From assembly GCF_013256625.1 (NCBI RefSeq), contig NZ_CP053908.1, positions 3,782,001-3,846,000 on the forward strand: a stretch of DNA of 64,000 bases, read 5' to 3'. The notes under the pieces are model-generated. The model saw nothing but the letters and a program-made list of their open reading frames with translations. It made no database searches and had not been told where the DNA came from. Numbering within the stretch: the stretch's first letter is position 1; each line of letters opens with the position of its first letter. Positions 1 through 9,039 of this stretch are shown here, piece by piece. The translations under genes were made by a program, and so were the position numbers. The DNA comes from Hymenobacter sp. BRD128. Its GTDB lineage: Bacteria; Bacteroidota; Bacteroidia; Cytophagales; Hymenobacteraceae.

Positions 1-158
1 AGAAAATGAAGTAGATATGAACCCCTGCTACTTAGCAGATTCATGGCTTGGCTTACTGCAATACCCATAAAAAGGTTGAGCTAATCGATGCGCCCCCCTT
101 GTTTGACGATTTTCCCGACTGCGTATGCCAGGAATATGCGCCACTTTTGCGTCCACTT

Positions 159-1328
159 ATGACCGCTCCTGCCCTTACCTCCGCCTTTGAGCAGCGCTTT
201 GGCGCCGCCCCCGACTTGCTGCTGCGCGCCCCCGGCCGCATCAACCTCATCGGGGAGCATACCGACTACAACGACGGCCTGGTGCTGCCGGCCGCTATCG
301 ACAAGGAAATCCGCTTTGCGCTGCGCCTCAATGGCACCGACCGCATCCGGCTGGCGGCCCTCGACTTCGACGCCACCTACGAGGTAGCCGTGGCCGATAT
401 GGCGCCCCTGCCCGGCGGCCACTGGGCCAACTACCAGCTAGGGGTAGTGGCCGGCCTGCTGAAGCGCGGCGCCGTGGTGCCGGGCTTCGACTGCGCCTTC
501 GGGGGCGATATTCCGAGCGGGGCGGGCTTGTCGTCGTCGGCCGCCGCCGAGTGCGGCGTGGCCTGGGGCCTCAATAACTTGCTGGGCCTCAAGCTCGACA
601 CCATGACGCTGGCCCACATCTCGCAGATGGCCGAGCACGAGTACGCCAAGGTAATGTGCGGACTCATGGACCAGTTTGCCAGCCTCTTCGGCCGCGCCGG
701 CCACGTGGTAGAACTCGACTGCCGCTCGCTGGAGTACAAGTATTTTCCGTTCGATACCAGCGCCTGCCGCCTGGTGCTCTGCAACTCGGGCGTGAAGCAC
801 GCGCTCGGCGACTCGGAGTACAACACCCGCCGCCAGGAGTGCGCTAGGGGGGTCGAGATTCTGCAAAAGCACAACCCGGCCATTAAGAGCCTGCGCGACG
901 CGACCCTAGCCGACATCGACGCCGCCAAGGCCGAGCTGGGCGAGGTAGTAGAAAAGCGCTGCCGCTACGTGGTAGAGGAAAACCTACGCGTACAGGCCCT
1001 CACCGCCCGCCTCGCGGAGGGCAAGCCCCTAGCCGAAGTAGGCGCGCTGCTCTACGCCAGCCACGCCGGCCTGCGCGACCTCTACCAGGTGAGCTGCGCC
1101 GAGCTCGACGTACTCGAGACCCTGGCCCACACCGCCCCCGGCTGCTACGGCGCCCGCATGATGGGCGGAGGATTTGGCGGCTGCACCCTCAACCTGGTGG
1201 CCACCGACCAGGTGAAGGAATTTCTGACGTACATGAAGCAGGGCTACCACGACCAGCTCGGCCTGAAGCTGGACACTTACGTAACAACGCTGGCCGACGG
1301 CGTGGGCGAGCTGCTAAACGCGGAGTAA
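159..1328 (+). CDS. galK: Galactokinase
   Basis: Phosphorylates alpha-D-galactose with ATP to galactose-1-phosphate, the first committed Leloir step, in the cytoplasm. The three GHMP-kinase signatures are visible: GRINLIGEHTDYNDG near the N-terminus, the glycine/serine-rich ATP loop PSGAGLSSSAA, and the C-terminal MGGGFGGC. An upstream in-frame ATG at 48 would add 37 residues that do not resemble the family; the ATG at 159 gives 389 residues, the usual length. galT follows after 69 bp on the same strand, so the two probably form one transcript ending at the hairpin at 2476. No regulator or mutarotase gene is adjacent. Confidence 0.95.
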   Translation: MTAPALTSAFEQRFGAAPDLLLRAPGRINLIGEHTDYNDGLVLPAAIDKEIRFALRLNGTDRIRLAALDFDATYEVAVADMAPLPGGHWANYQLGVVAGLLKRGAVVPGFDCAFGGDIPSGAGLSSSAAAECGVAWGLNNLLGLKLDTMTLAHISQMAEHEYAKVMCGLMDQFASLFGRAGHVVELDCRSLEYKYFPFDTSACRLVLCNSGVKHALGDSEYNTRRQECARGVEILQKHNPAIKSLRDATLADIDAAKAELGEVVEKRCRYVVEENLRVQALTARLAEGKPLAEVGALLYASHAGLRDLYQVSCAELDVLETLAHTAPGCYGARMMGGGFGGCTLNLVATDQVKEFLTYMKQGYHDQLGLKLDTYVTTLADGVGELLNAE

Positions 1329-1397
1329 GGCTAGCCCGCTACTGCGCTGCAGCTGGCGCGGGGCGGTGTTTGTTCATTCTTTTTAATTCCCTACCCC

Positions 1398-2453
1398 ATG
1401 TTCGATTTCACCGAGCAGCCCCACCGCCGCTTCAACCCGCTCCTCGACGAGTGGGTCCTCGTGTCGCCGCACCGCGCCAAGCGCCCCTGGCAGGGCCAGC
1501 AGGAAAAGCCACAGCCCGACGAGCGCCCCGCCTACGACCCTACGTGCTACCTGTGCCCCGGCAACAAGCGCACCAGCGGGGAGGTGAATCCGAAATACGA
1601 GCACCAGTTTGTGTTCGACAACGACTTTGCGGCCCTGCTGCCCGAGGGCGAAACCGGCACCTACGAGGAAGGCGGCCTGCTGCGCGCCGAGGCCGAAACA
1701 GGCCACTGCCGCGTTATCTGCTTCTCGCCGCGCCACGACCTGACGCTGCCCGAAATGCCGGTGTCGGAGATTCGCCGGGTAGTGGATGTGTGGGCCGACG
1801 AGTTTCGCACGCTCGGGGCTGACCCGAACATCAACTACGTGCAAATATTTGAAAACAAGGGCTTTGTGATGGGCTGCTCGAACCCGCACCCGCACGGCCA
1901 AATCTGGAGCGAGCGCACCGTGCCCGACCTGCCCGCCAAGGAAGCCCGCGCCCAGAAAGCGTATTTCGAGAAAAATGGCCGCACCCTGCTGAGCGACTAC
2001 TTGGTCATTGAGGAGAAAACCAAGACCCGCTTTGTGGTTGAGAATGAGACCTGGGTGGTGCTGGTGCCCTTCTGGGCAGTGTGGCCCTTCGAGACGCTGG
2101 TGCTGCCGCGCCGCGCCGTGCAAGACCTCACCCAGCTCAACGACGCCGAGCGCGATGGCCTAGCCGACATCCTGAGCCAGCTCACTATCAAGTACGATAA
2201 CCTGTTCGAAATCAGCTTCCCGTACTCGGCCGGCTTCCACCAGCGCCCCACCGATGGCCAGGAATACCCCGAATGGCACCTGCACATGCACTTTTTGCCG
2301 CCGCTGCTGCGCTCGGCCACGGTGAAGAAATTCATGGTCGGCTACGAGCTGCTGGCCAATGCCCAGCGCGACATCACTGCCGAGCAGGCTGCCGAGCGCC
2401 TGCGCGCGCTGCCCGCAGTGCACTACAAAGCTGCTCAGGCCAAACCTGCTTAA
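1398..2453 (+). CDS. galT: Galactose-1-phosphate uridylyltransferase
   Basis: Exchanges galactose-1-phosphate with UDP-glucose to give UDP-galactose and glucose-1-phosphate, directly after galactokinase in the Leloir pathway. The 351-residue protein has the expected family features: the zinc-site CYLCPGN segment near residue 50, the active-site [10 protein letters not shown] with the catalytic HPH, and the C-terminal [11 protein letters not shown]. The length is normal and the frame intact. It sits 69 bp after galK and is followed within 25 bp by a strong terminator, so galK-galT looks like a two-gene operon. Confidence 0.95.
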   Translation: MFDFTEQPHRRFNPLLDEWVLVSPHRAKRPWQGQQEKPQPDERPAYDPTCYLCPGNKRTSGEVNPKYEHQFVFDNDFAALLPEGETGTYEEGGLLRAEAETGHCRVICFSPRHDLTLPEMPVSEIRRVVDVWADEFRTLGADPNINYVQIFENKGFVMGCSNPHPHGQIWSERTVPDLPAKEARAQKAYFEKNGRTLLSDYLVIEEKTKTRFVVENETWVVLVPFWAVWPFETLVLPRRAVQDLTQLNDAERDGLADILSQLTIKYDNLFEISFPYSAGFHQRPTDGQEYPEWHLHMHFLPPLLRSATVKKFMVGYELLANAQRDITAEQAAERLRALPAVHYKAAQAKPA

Positions 2454-2475
2454 CAGATTGACTTATAATGCTGAC

Positions 2476-2506
2476 AAGCCCCCGGCTACTAGGTAGCCGG
2501 GGGCTT
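2476..2506. terminator. Bidirectional intrinsic terminator
   Basis: A perfect 14-bp GC-rich stem (arms 2476-2489 and 2493-2506) closes a 3-nt loop and has AA on the left and TTTT on the right, so it can end transcription from galT (plus) and possibly from the minus-strand gene that stops at 2556. Confidence 0.85.
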
Positions 2507-2555
2507 TTGCGACATTCGATGCTTCCCCGCGAGTGCTGGCACACGAGTAGGTTTG

Positions 2556-3056
2556 CTACCCAAAGGGCAGCGCGGGCCGCCAATTAATCACGGCTTTCAC
2601 TATCACATCGCCTTCAATCTCGAAGTAGCTGATGGTGGGCGGCGCGCCGTAGAGCAGGGCTAGCCCGCCACCTTCGGCCAGCACCTGCGTAGGCTCGCCG
2701 AAGCTGAGCACCAGGTGCTGAAGCTGCATACCCGGCCCAATATCCTGGATGGCCACCCGCCGGCCCAGCGCCTCCCCAAACATCAGCTTGAGCGTGAGCA
2801 CCCACAGGCTCACATCGGCGCTGGCCAGCAGGCGCTCACGCTCGGCCGCGAGGCCGTGTAGGTAGCCGGCTAGCTCGGCTTCGCGCTGCTGGCGGCGGGC
2901 CTGCAGGTCGGCAGCTAGGGCGGCCAGCTGCTCGGGGCCCAGGCCATTGAGGTCTACAAACTGGCCCTCTACCTCTAGCCAGTTGGGGGCCGGGGCCGCC
3001 ACCGGCGCGGCCGGAGCCGCCGCAAAACGCGCAAACAGCTTTTTAAACAGATTCAT
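2556..3056 (-). CDS. Hypothetical protein with coiled-coil segment
   Basis: Unrecognised 166-residue cytosolic protein. It begins with a basic amphipathic helix (MNLFKKLFARF), then an Ala/Pro-rich linker of about 15 residues, a charged helical segment with many Leu, Arg and Glu (about residues 38-75) suggestive of a coiled coil, and a C-terminal part rich in beta-type residues ending in ISYFEIEGDVIVKAVINW. There is no signal peptide. It is convergent with galT and stands alone. The C-terminal half loosely recalls the beta-strand pattern of the acidic protein at 54368, but I would not assign a family. Confidence 0.7.
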   Translation of the reverse strand: MNLFKKLFARFAAAPAAPVAAPAPNWLEVEGQFVDLNGLGPEQLAALAADLQARRQQREAELAGYLHGLAAERERLLASADVSLWVLTLKLMFGEALGRRVAIQDIGPGMQLQHLVLSFGEPTQVLAEGGGLALLYGAPPTISYFEIEGDVIVKAVINWRPALPFG

Positions 3057-3160
3057 ACCACAGAGCTAGGCCAGCGAATACCCGAAGCTAGGGCTGGCGC
3101 GGCCATTTAGACGCGGTAGGATACATTTAGACTGCGGCCCGCCTCTTTTTAGTTACCAGG

Positions 3161-3931
3161 CTACTTCCACCGGGCAAAAAACGCGTCCACCGCCTCGCGG
3201 TAGCCGTCGCTCACGGGCAGCGTTTCGGCCTTCACTTGCAGGGTGCCGCGACCCACGGCGGCCACGTGGTCGAGGCCCACAATGTAGCTGCGGTGGATGC
3301 GCATGAAGCGGCCGGCGGGCAGCTTTTCCTCCATGCTGCGCAGGCTGGTGAGCGAGAGCAGCGGGCGGGGCTGGCTAGCCAGGTGCACCTTCACGTAGTC
3401 CTTCAGGCCTTCCACGTAGAGGATATCGGCCAGCATGACGCGCACGAGCTGATACTCTACCTTGAGGTAGATGTGGTCCTCCGCGGGCGGCGGGGCGGGG
3501 CTAGCGGGCACGGCCGCCGCGGGCGCTACCGGTAGTTTCGCCTCGAAGAAGGCCCGGGCCTTGAGCGCGGCCCGCAGAAACTCTTCGTAGTTAAAGGGTT
3601 TCAGCAAGTAATCAAGCGCATCGACCCGAAAGCCTTCCAGCGCGTACTGGTTGAAGGCCGTGGTGAAGATGACGCGCTGGCCGCCGCCCTGCAGCACCCT
3701 AGCCAGCTCCAGGCCGCTGAGGTCGGGCATCTTGATATCCAGGAACAACAGCTTGACCTCGGGCTGCTCGTGCAGGGCGCGCAGGGCAGCCACGGCGCTG
3801 GCGTAGCGCCCCACGAGCTTCAACAACGGGGTTTGCTCGATGAACGAGCACACCAGGCCCAGGGCCAGCGGCTCGTCATCGACGGCGATGCAGGGGATGG
3901 CGGCTACGGCCGCAGGTGCAGGCTGAGACAT
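3161..3931 (-). CDS. LytTR-family response regulator
   Basis: DNA-binding response regulator of the AgrA/LytR (LytTR) type. The receiver domain (about residues 10-125) has the acidic pocket DDEPLA, the phosphoacceptor aspartate in LFLDIKMPDLSG and the conserved lysine in LLKPFNYEEF. After an Ala/Pro linker the LytTR domain follows (IYLKVEYQLVRV, ILYVEGLKDYVKVHL, FMRIHRSYIVGLDHV). An open frame extends 52 codons further upstream, but that stretch is only the shadow of the kinase gene; the ATG at 3931 gives a canonical start and overlaps the kinase end by 28 bp, so the pair is translationally coupled. The output target is not visible. Confidence 0.92.
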   Translation of the reverse strand: MSQPAPAAVAAIPCIAVDDEPLALGLVCSFIEQTPLLKLVGRYASAVAALRALHEQPEVKLLFLDIKMPDLSGLELARVLQGGGQRVIFTTAFNQYALEGFRVDALDYLLKPFNYEEFLRAALKARAFFEAKLPVAPAAAVPASPAPPPAEDHIYLKVEYQLVRVMLADILYVEGLKDYVKVHLASQPRPLLSLTSLRSMEEKLPAGRFMRIHRSYIVGLDHVAAVGRGTLQVKAETLPVSDGYREAVDAFFARWK

Positions 3932-5026
3932 ACTTCGTACTCGTGTTGGGGGGTGGGGGCGGTGACGCGCAGCTGGTAGTGGCCGGGATAGAGCAAGTCG
4001 AGGCGGCGCTGCGTGTTGGCCAGCCCGATGCCGCCGGGCTCGTCGGCCTCGGGCTGGTGGTTGGCAAACAAGGTGTTGCGCACGCACATCTCGACCTGCT
4101 GCGGGCCGGGCTGGCGCAGCACGATGGTGATGCGGCTCGGGGCGCTGGCACTGATGCCGTGCTTAAAGGCATTCTCGACGTAGGGCTGAAACAGCATGGG
4201 CGCGAGGTAGGGGTCGGGCCCGCTAGGGTCGGCGGGCGTGTCAAACACAACCTCTACCTGGTCGGTGAGGCGCAGGTGCATCAGCTCGATGTAGTCGCGC
4301 AAGAAGCTGATTTCCTGGCTCAAGCGAGTGTGGCCGGCGGGTGTTTCGTAGAGCACGTAGCGCATCATGCGCGAGAGGCGGTGCAGGGCGGCGCGGGCCC
4401 GCTCGCCATCTATCAGCGTGAGGGCGTAGATGTTATTGAGCGTATTGAAGAAAAAATGCGGGTTGATTTGGGCCTTCAGCAAGCTCAGCTCGGTGGCTAC
4501 CTGGCGGCGCTCCAGCTCCAGGCGGCTTTCAGCGTCGCGCTGGGCTTTTTGCACGGCCGAGAGGCTAGCCGACAAGCCCAGCACCATGAGCGTGAGCAGC
4601 AGCACGCCGGTATCGAAGAGCGGCGAGCCTTCTTCCTCAGCGGGGCCAGGGGCAAAGTGCGGGCGCGGCGCCGACCACGGGTTGGGCGGGTCCAGCACGG
4701 CCTCGCGGCCCCGGGCCACCAGCTCGGGCACGTGCAGGCGGGTTTCGGCCTGCTGATGCAACGCCAGGATGGCTAGCCCGGCCACGGCGTTCACGGCCAG
4801 TAGGCGGGCAGGCGGCGGCCGTAGAGCAGGCGCGGCGCGGCCCAGTTGAGGTTCAGATAAAACAAGCCCACCAGCAGGCCAAACACCAGCGCCTGCGTGA
4901 GCCAGAACTCGGGGGCTTGGGGCCGGGGTAGTCGGGCTGCTGCGCCCACAGCAGCACCACCACCAGCCCCCACACCAGGGCGTGCAGCAGCAGCGTAGAA
5001 GCCGGGCGAAGGAGGCGAAGGGGCAC
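3904..5026 (-). CDS. LytS-type sensor histidine kinase, N-terminal part frameshifted
   Basis: Partner kinase of the LytTR regulator. The C-terminal half is intact: the His_kinase box LKAQINPHFFFNTLNNIYAL with the phosphoacceptor histidine, then PYVENAFKHG and GGIGLANTQRRL of the ATPase domain. The membrane part is spread over three frames. Starting from a GTG at 5026, frame one encodes a first membrane helix (STLLLHALVWGLVVVLL) to about 4920, frame two encodes FWLTQALVFGLLVGLFYL through GRRLPAY to about 4800, and frame three resumes with LAVNAVAGLAIL. Each change is repaired by adding one C on the coding strand, near 4919-4922 and at 4800. Either the gene is damaged or two bases were missed in sequencing; I favour the latter. 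Confidence 0.8.
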
Positions 5027-5270
5027 GGAGAATCGAGGTGTTGGAAACTACTGCAAACTACGGCGGGCGCGGGCGGGCGGCCCACGCGCAATCGGCGGGC
5101 TAGCCTACTCCATCGGCCGGCCCCGGCGGGCCACCGCTAGCCCCGCCCGGCCGACCCTAGCCCACCAACCGCCGACGCCAAACCGCCAATCGGCGATTGA
5201 CGCCTTTAGCCGCCGGCTTTCGCTGGCAATTTTGAGTACTTCGTTTTCACCCTTTTACCCCCATTTTCCT

Positions 5271-5444
5271 ATGCGGACTCCGTTTATCTACCTGTGCTTC
5301 GGGCTGCTGATTGCCAGCAGCGGCAGCGGCTTCACCGCCTGCAGCAAGCAAGACTGCGCCAAGCCTAGCGCGAGCAAATCGGGCACTTGCACCAAAGACT
5401 CGACCAAGACGAAAACCACTACGACCACGACGGGGGCTAGCTAG
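5271..5444 (+). CDS. Small putative lipoprotein
   Basis: A 57-residue peptide starting at the ATG at 5271. It has a short N-terminal hydrophobic segment (PFIYLCFGLLIASS) and then GFTAC, a possible lipobox, followed by a Lys/Thr/Ser-rich tail with three further cysteines and a run of six Thr. This is the usual form of tiny Bacteroidota lipoproteins of unknown role. It stands alone between the divergent kinase and a repeat element. An ATG 39 bp upstream in the same frame would bury the signal, so I chose the later one. Confidence 0.5.
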   Translation: MRTPFIYLCFGLLIASSGSGFTACSKQDCAKPSASKSGTCTKDSTKTKTTTTTTGAS

Positions 5445-5477
5445 GCCGGGCAGCTTGTAGCTGAAGCCCAACAGAAC

Positions 5478-5568
5478 GTTATGCTGAGCTTGCCGGAGCC
5501 TCTTGCCCGTGCCGCCAGGGTGCTACCCCACGATGCGAGCAAGATGCTTCGCAAGCTCAGTATGACAA
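5478..5568. repeat. Interspersed palindromic repeat, family A
   Basis: An imperfect inverted repeat: the left arm begins TTATGCTGAGCTTGCC and the right arm ends GCAAGCTCAGTATGAC. A second member of the same family is at 60767-60862. It lies between genes and could fold into a long hairpin. Confidence 0.7.
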
Positions 5569-5641
5569 TTGTTTTTTATTGCTGGTTAACTAGTTAGGCT
5601 ATTGAAAAACGCTTACTTATCCTTTACTCCATGCCTTTTCT

Positions 5642-7548
5642 ATGCCGCTCGGCTACCTTACCACCTGGCGCCGCTGGCTGCTGCTGGCTAGCCTGCTCTT
5701 CACCTCTCAGCTAGCCTGGGCCACGCACATTGTGGGCGGCGAGCTCGACTTGCAGCACCAGACGGGCAGCACCTACACGCTTACGCTGACGCTGTATTTC
5801 GACGCCATCAATGGCAACGCGGCGGCGCTCGACCAGTCCATCGTGGCCGGGGTTTTTGATAAGGTCACCAACGGGCAGTTGCAGAGCGTGACGCTGCCGC
5901 TCATCAGCAACACCTTCGTGAGCTACACCAACCCGGCCTGCGCCGTGGGCTCGCTCAGCACGCGCAAGCTGCTGTATGTGAAGGATATTACCCTCGACGC
6001 GGCTACCTACACCAGCCCTAGCGGCTACTACGTGGCCGTGGAGCGCTGCTGCCGCAACCTGGCCATCAGCAACATCGTGAACCCCGGCGGGCGGCCCAAA
6101 CCTTCTACCTGGAGTTTCCGGCCGTGGTGCGCAACGGCGCCTCGTTTATCGACTCGACGCCGCGCATCTTCCCGGCCCTGGGCGATTATGCCTGCCTGAA
6201 CAACCTGTTTTACTACGACTTCGGCGGCCAGGACCCCGACGGCGACTCGCTGGCCTACGACATGGTGACGCCGCTCAACGGCCACTCCACGGCCGCCAAC
6301 CCCGCCCCGCTGCCCACCGCTGCTCCCTACTCTACCGTGACCTGGACTACCGGCCTGGGCACCACTAACCAGATACCCGGCACGCCGCCCCTGGCCATCG
6401 ATGCGCACACCGGGCGCCTCACGGTGCGGCCTAGCCGGCTGGGCTTGTTCGTGTTTGGGGTGCGCTGCTCGGAATACCGCAAGGGCGTGAAAATCGGCGA
6501 AACGCGGCGCGACTTCCAGCTCTACGTGCTCAACTGCCCCAGCAACAACCCGCCCGTGGTGACGGTGCAGGCCAACGGCCGCCTCTACCGCGCCGGCCGC
6601 GACACGGTGCGCATCGCGCCCACTGGCCCGCGCTGCCTCACGCTGCGCTACACCGACCCCGACCCCAATTCGGTGCTCACGCTCACGGCCGCGCCCGTCA
6701 ATTTTACCGACCCGGCCACGGCCCCGAGCTTCACCACCACCGCCAGCGGCACGGTGCGCGCCAGCGGCCAGCCCGATACGCTCACCGCCACGCTCTGCTT
6801 CCCGCAGTGCGCAGACACGAAGGGTAAAGTGTACTATGTCAACGTGATGGTAGCCGACAACGGTTGCGCCCTGCCCAAGCGCGACACCGTGCGGGTGGCC
6901 TTTCTGGCCACACCGCCCCCTAGCACGGTGCCGGTGCTCACCACCAGTTTTCCGCCCGAAGTGCCCGGCATTATCACCGAGGTGCGCGTAGCGCTCAACC
7001 AGCCCTACACCGCCACCCTACTCGGCACCGACACCGCGCCCAACCCGCTAGCCCTCACGGCGGCCGGCGAAGGCTTCGACCTGCCCAGCGTGGGCATGAG
7101 CTTCGCGGCCCAGAACGGCACTGGCCGCGCCACCGCCAATTTTGCCTGGACGCCCACCTGCGCCACCGCCACGGCTAGCCCCAATGGCCTGCTGGTGCAC
7201 TTCACCCTCACCCAAAGCGGCACCATCTGCACCCCGCACATCCTCACGCGCACCATTCGTTTCGTGGTGAAGCGACCGGCCGACTCGCTGGCCTTCCGAC
7301 CGCCCAATATCATCACCCCCAACGGCGACGGGCTGAACGACGTGTTCACGCTGCCCGACCTGCCGCCCGATTTCTGCGACGCGCAGTTTGCCAGCGTGCA
7401 AATCTTCTCGCGCTGGGGCCGGCTCATGTATCAGTCGCCCGACCGCGGCTTCCGCTGGAGCGGTGCGGCGGCGGCCGGCATGTATTTTTACCTCATCACT
7501 TACACCGACGGCCGCAAGTACAAAGGCTGGCTGGAAGTGGTGCCGTAA
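5642..7548 (+). pseudogene. Secreted T9SS type B sorting-domain protein, one frameshift
   Basis: A large exported protein. The start at 5642 gives a signal peptide (WLLLASLLFTSQLAWA), then THIVGGELDLQ and beta-rich repeats typical of adhesin-like proteins. The C-terminus has the gliding-motility/type B sorting domain: PNIITPNGDGLNDVF, then IFSRWGRLMY, then GMYFYLITYTDGRKYKGW, which directs export through the type IX system and surface attachment. The first frame is lost at about 6089-6091; inserting one G into the GGG run joins VNPGG to AAQTFYLEFPAVV and restores a single frame to 7548 (about 635 residues). So this is one gene, either truly frameshifted or carrying a missed base. No partner T9SS genes are nearby. 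Confidence 0.85.
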
Positions 7549-7561
7549 GCACTGCGCCGCC

Positions 7562-7660
7562 TGTCATTGCAAGCGCGGCAATCGCACCCGCACGATACCC
7601 GCGCCGGTCGTTCCGCTAGGGCCGTCCTAGTGCGATTGCTTCGCAGGCCCGCAATGACAG
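7562..7660. repeat. Interspersed palindromic repeat, family B
   Basis: An imperfect inverted repeat with outer arms TGTCATTGCAAGCGC and the complementary GCAATGACA end; inside it GCAATCGC and TGCGATTGC also pair. A second copy is at 54227-54317. Repeats beginning TCATTGCGAGC are known from many unrelated bacteria. The right arm supplies the ATG at 7654 that lies upstream of the PqqD-like gene. Confidence 0.7.
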
Positions 7661-7710
7661 ACAGTTTTTATCGACCAGTACCTAAATATCATTTATTCCA
7701 TTGCCCCCCT

Positions 7711-7959
7711 TTGAAGCTCAAGCCCAACATAGCCACCAGCGAAGCCGGCTTCGTCTTCAACCCCGCCACCGGCGATTCCTTCGCCGCTAGCCCTCTGGCG
7801 GCCGAAATTCTGGCGCTGCTGCGGGCCGGCGAGCCAGCGGCGGGTATCGTGGCGCAGTTGCTGGCGCGCTACGACGTGAGCGAAAGCCAGCTGCGGCGCG
7901 ACCTCGACGATTTTCTGGCCCAGCTGCATAGCTTCCAATTACTTGAGTCCGCTGCCTAG
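7711..7959 (+). CDS. PqqD-like protein
   Basis: Small PqqD-fold protein of 82 residues. It begins KLKPNIATSEAGFVFNPATG, the pattern of Bacteroidota PqqD proteins, followed by DSFAASPLAAEIL and a winged-helix-like second half (ARYDVSESQLRRDLDDFL). In characterised systems this fold binds a peptide substrate and presents it to a modifying enzyme; no radical SAM enzyme is present here, so the role is inferred only. I chose the TTG at 7711 because the family motif starts there; an in-frame ATG at 7654 sits inside a repeat element. Its end overlaps the ATP-grasp gene start by 17 bp, which implies coupled translation. Confidence 0.8.
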   Translation: MKLKPNIATSEAGFVFNPATGDSFAASPLAAEILALLRAGEPAAGIVAQLLARYDVSESQLRRDLDDFLAQLHSFQLLESAA

Positions 7960-9031
7960 CGCCCTACCTTTATCCGTGCCCGCCGCCTCCCGCCCGCCGC
8001 TCACCGTGGCCCTCACTGGCATCAATGCCACCGACAGCCCCGGCGCGGGCGTGGCCGTGGCGCGCGCCCTGCTGGCTAGCCCCGATTATGAAGTGCGCCT
8101 CATCGGCCTGAGCTACGAGGCGCTGGAGCCGGGCATTTTTCTGCGCGAGCTGTTCCAGAAAACCTACCTGCTGCCCTACCCGGCCGCCGGCTCGGCGGCC
8201 CTGCTTGAGCGGCTGGCCTACATCCATGAGCGGGAAAATGTGCAGGTCATCATCCCCAATTTCGATGCCGAGCTGCCGCACTTCATTCGCCTCGCGCCGC
8301 AGCTGCGGGCATTGGGCATCTGCGTATTCTTGCCCACCGCCGCCCAGCTCGACACCCGTGATAAGCTGAACCTGAACACCTTTGGCGCAGCCCACGCCCT
8401 GCCGGTGCCCGCCACTCAGCCCCTGCACCACGCTGCCGAGCTAGCCGCCGCCGGCCAGGCGCTCGGCTGGCCGCTGGTGCTGAAGGGCCGCTGGTACGAG
8501 GCCCAGGTAGTGCCCACGCTCGCCCAGGCCGAAGCGGTTTTTGCGGGCCTGGCGGCGCGCTGGGGCCTGCCGCTGCTGGCCCAGCAGTACGTGCAGGGCC
8601 AGGAGCTGAACGTGGCCGGCCTGGCCGACGGCCGGGGCCACCTGCTCAGCGCCGTGCCCATGCGCAAGCTCACCATCACCGACAAAGGCAAGGCCTGGGC
8701 CGGCATCACCATTGAAGATGAGCGCCTTACTGAGCTGGCCCGGCGCTTCGCCACGTCTAGCCAGTGGCGCGGCCCCTTCGAGCTGGAGCTGCTGCGCACG
8801 GCCAGTGGCGAGGTGTTCATCCTGGAAATAAACCCGCGCTTTCCGGCCTGGGTTTACCTCACCGCCGCCGCCGGCCACAACCAGCCCGCCGCCCTGCTGC
8901 GCCTGGCACTGGGCGAGCCGGTGGCGCCCTTCGGGGCCGTGGCGGCCGGCAAGCTTTTCGTGCGCTACGCCTGGGATTTGATAACGGATTACACTGATTT
9001 TCAACAGATAGCCGGGTTAGGCGAATTATAA
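7943..9031 (+). CDS. ATP-grasp domain ligase
   Basis: Carboxylate-amine/thiol ligase of the ATP-grasp fold, 362 residues from a TTG at 7943 (a GTG at 7976 is an alternative). Visible elements are an N-terminal Rossmann-like domain (TVALTGINATDSPG), the ATP-binding lysine in WPLVLKGRWYEAQ, the clamp EQYV-type segment LAQQYVQGQELNV, and the metal ligands in FELELL and VFILEINPRFPAW. The substrate cannot be read from sequence. It overlaps the PqqD-like gene and is 8 bp from the PLP enzyme gene. An ATP-grasp enzyme next to a PLP decarboxylase recalls BtrJ/BtrK of butirosin synthesis, where an amino acid is loaded on a carrier and then decarboxylated; that is only an analogy. Confidence 0.88.
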   Translation: MSPLPSALPLSVPAASRPPLTVALTGINATDSPGAGVAVARALLASPDYEVRLIGLSYEALEPGIFLRELFQKTYLLPYPAAGSAALLERLAYIHERENVQVIIPNFDAELPHFIRLAPQLRALGICVFLPTAAQLDTRDKLNLNTFGAAHALPVPATQPLHHAAELAAAGQALGWPLVLKGRWYEAQVVPTLAQAEAVFAGLAARWGLPLLAQQYVQGQELNVAGLADGRGHLLSAVPMRKLTITDKGKAWAGITIEDERLTELARRFATSSQWRGPFELELLRTASGEVFILEINPRFPAWVYLTAAAGHNQPAALLRLALGEPVAPFGAVAAGKLFVRYAWDLITDYTDFQQIAGLGEL

Positions 9032-9039
9032 ATTACCTC

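Noticed and set aside
3916..4776. A 286-codon plus-strand frame opposite the LytS-type kinase
   Set aside because: It runs against the conserved His_kinase and ATPase boxes; composition is Gly/Val/Gln-rich antisense noise.
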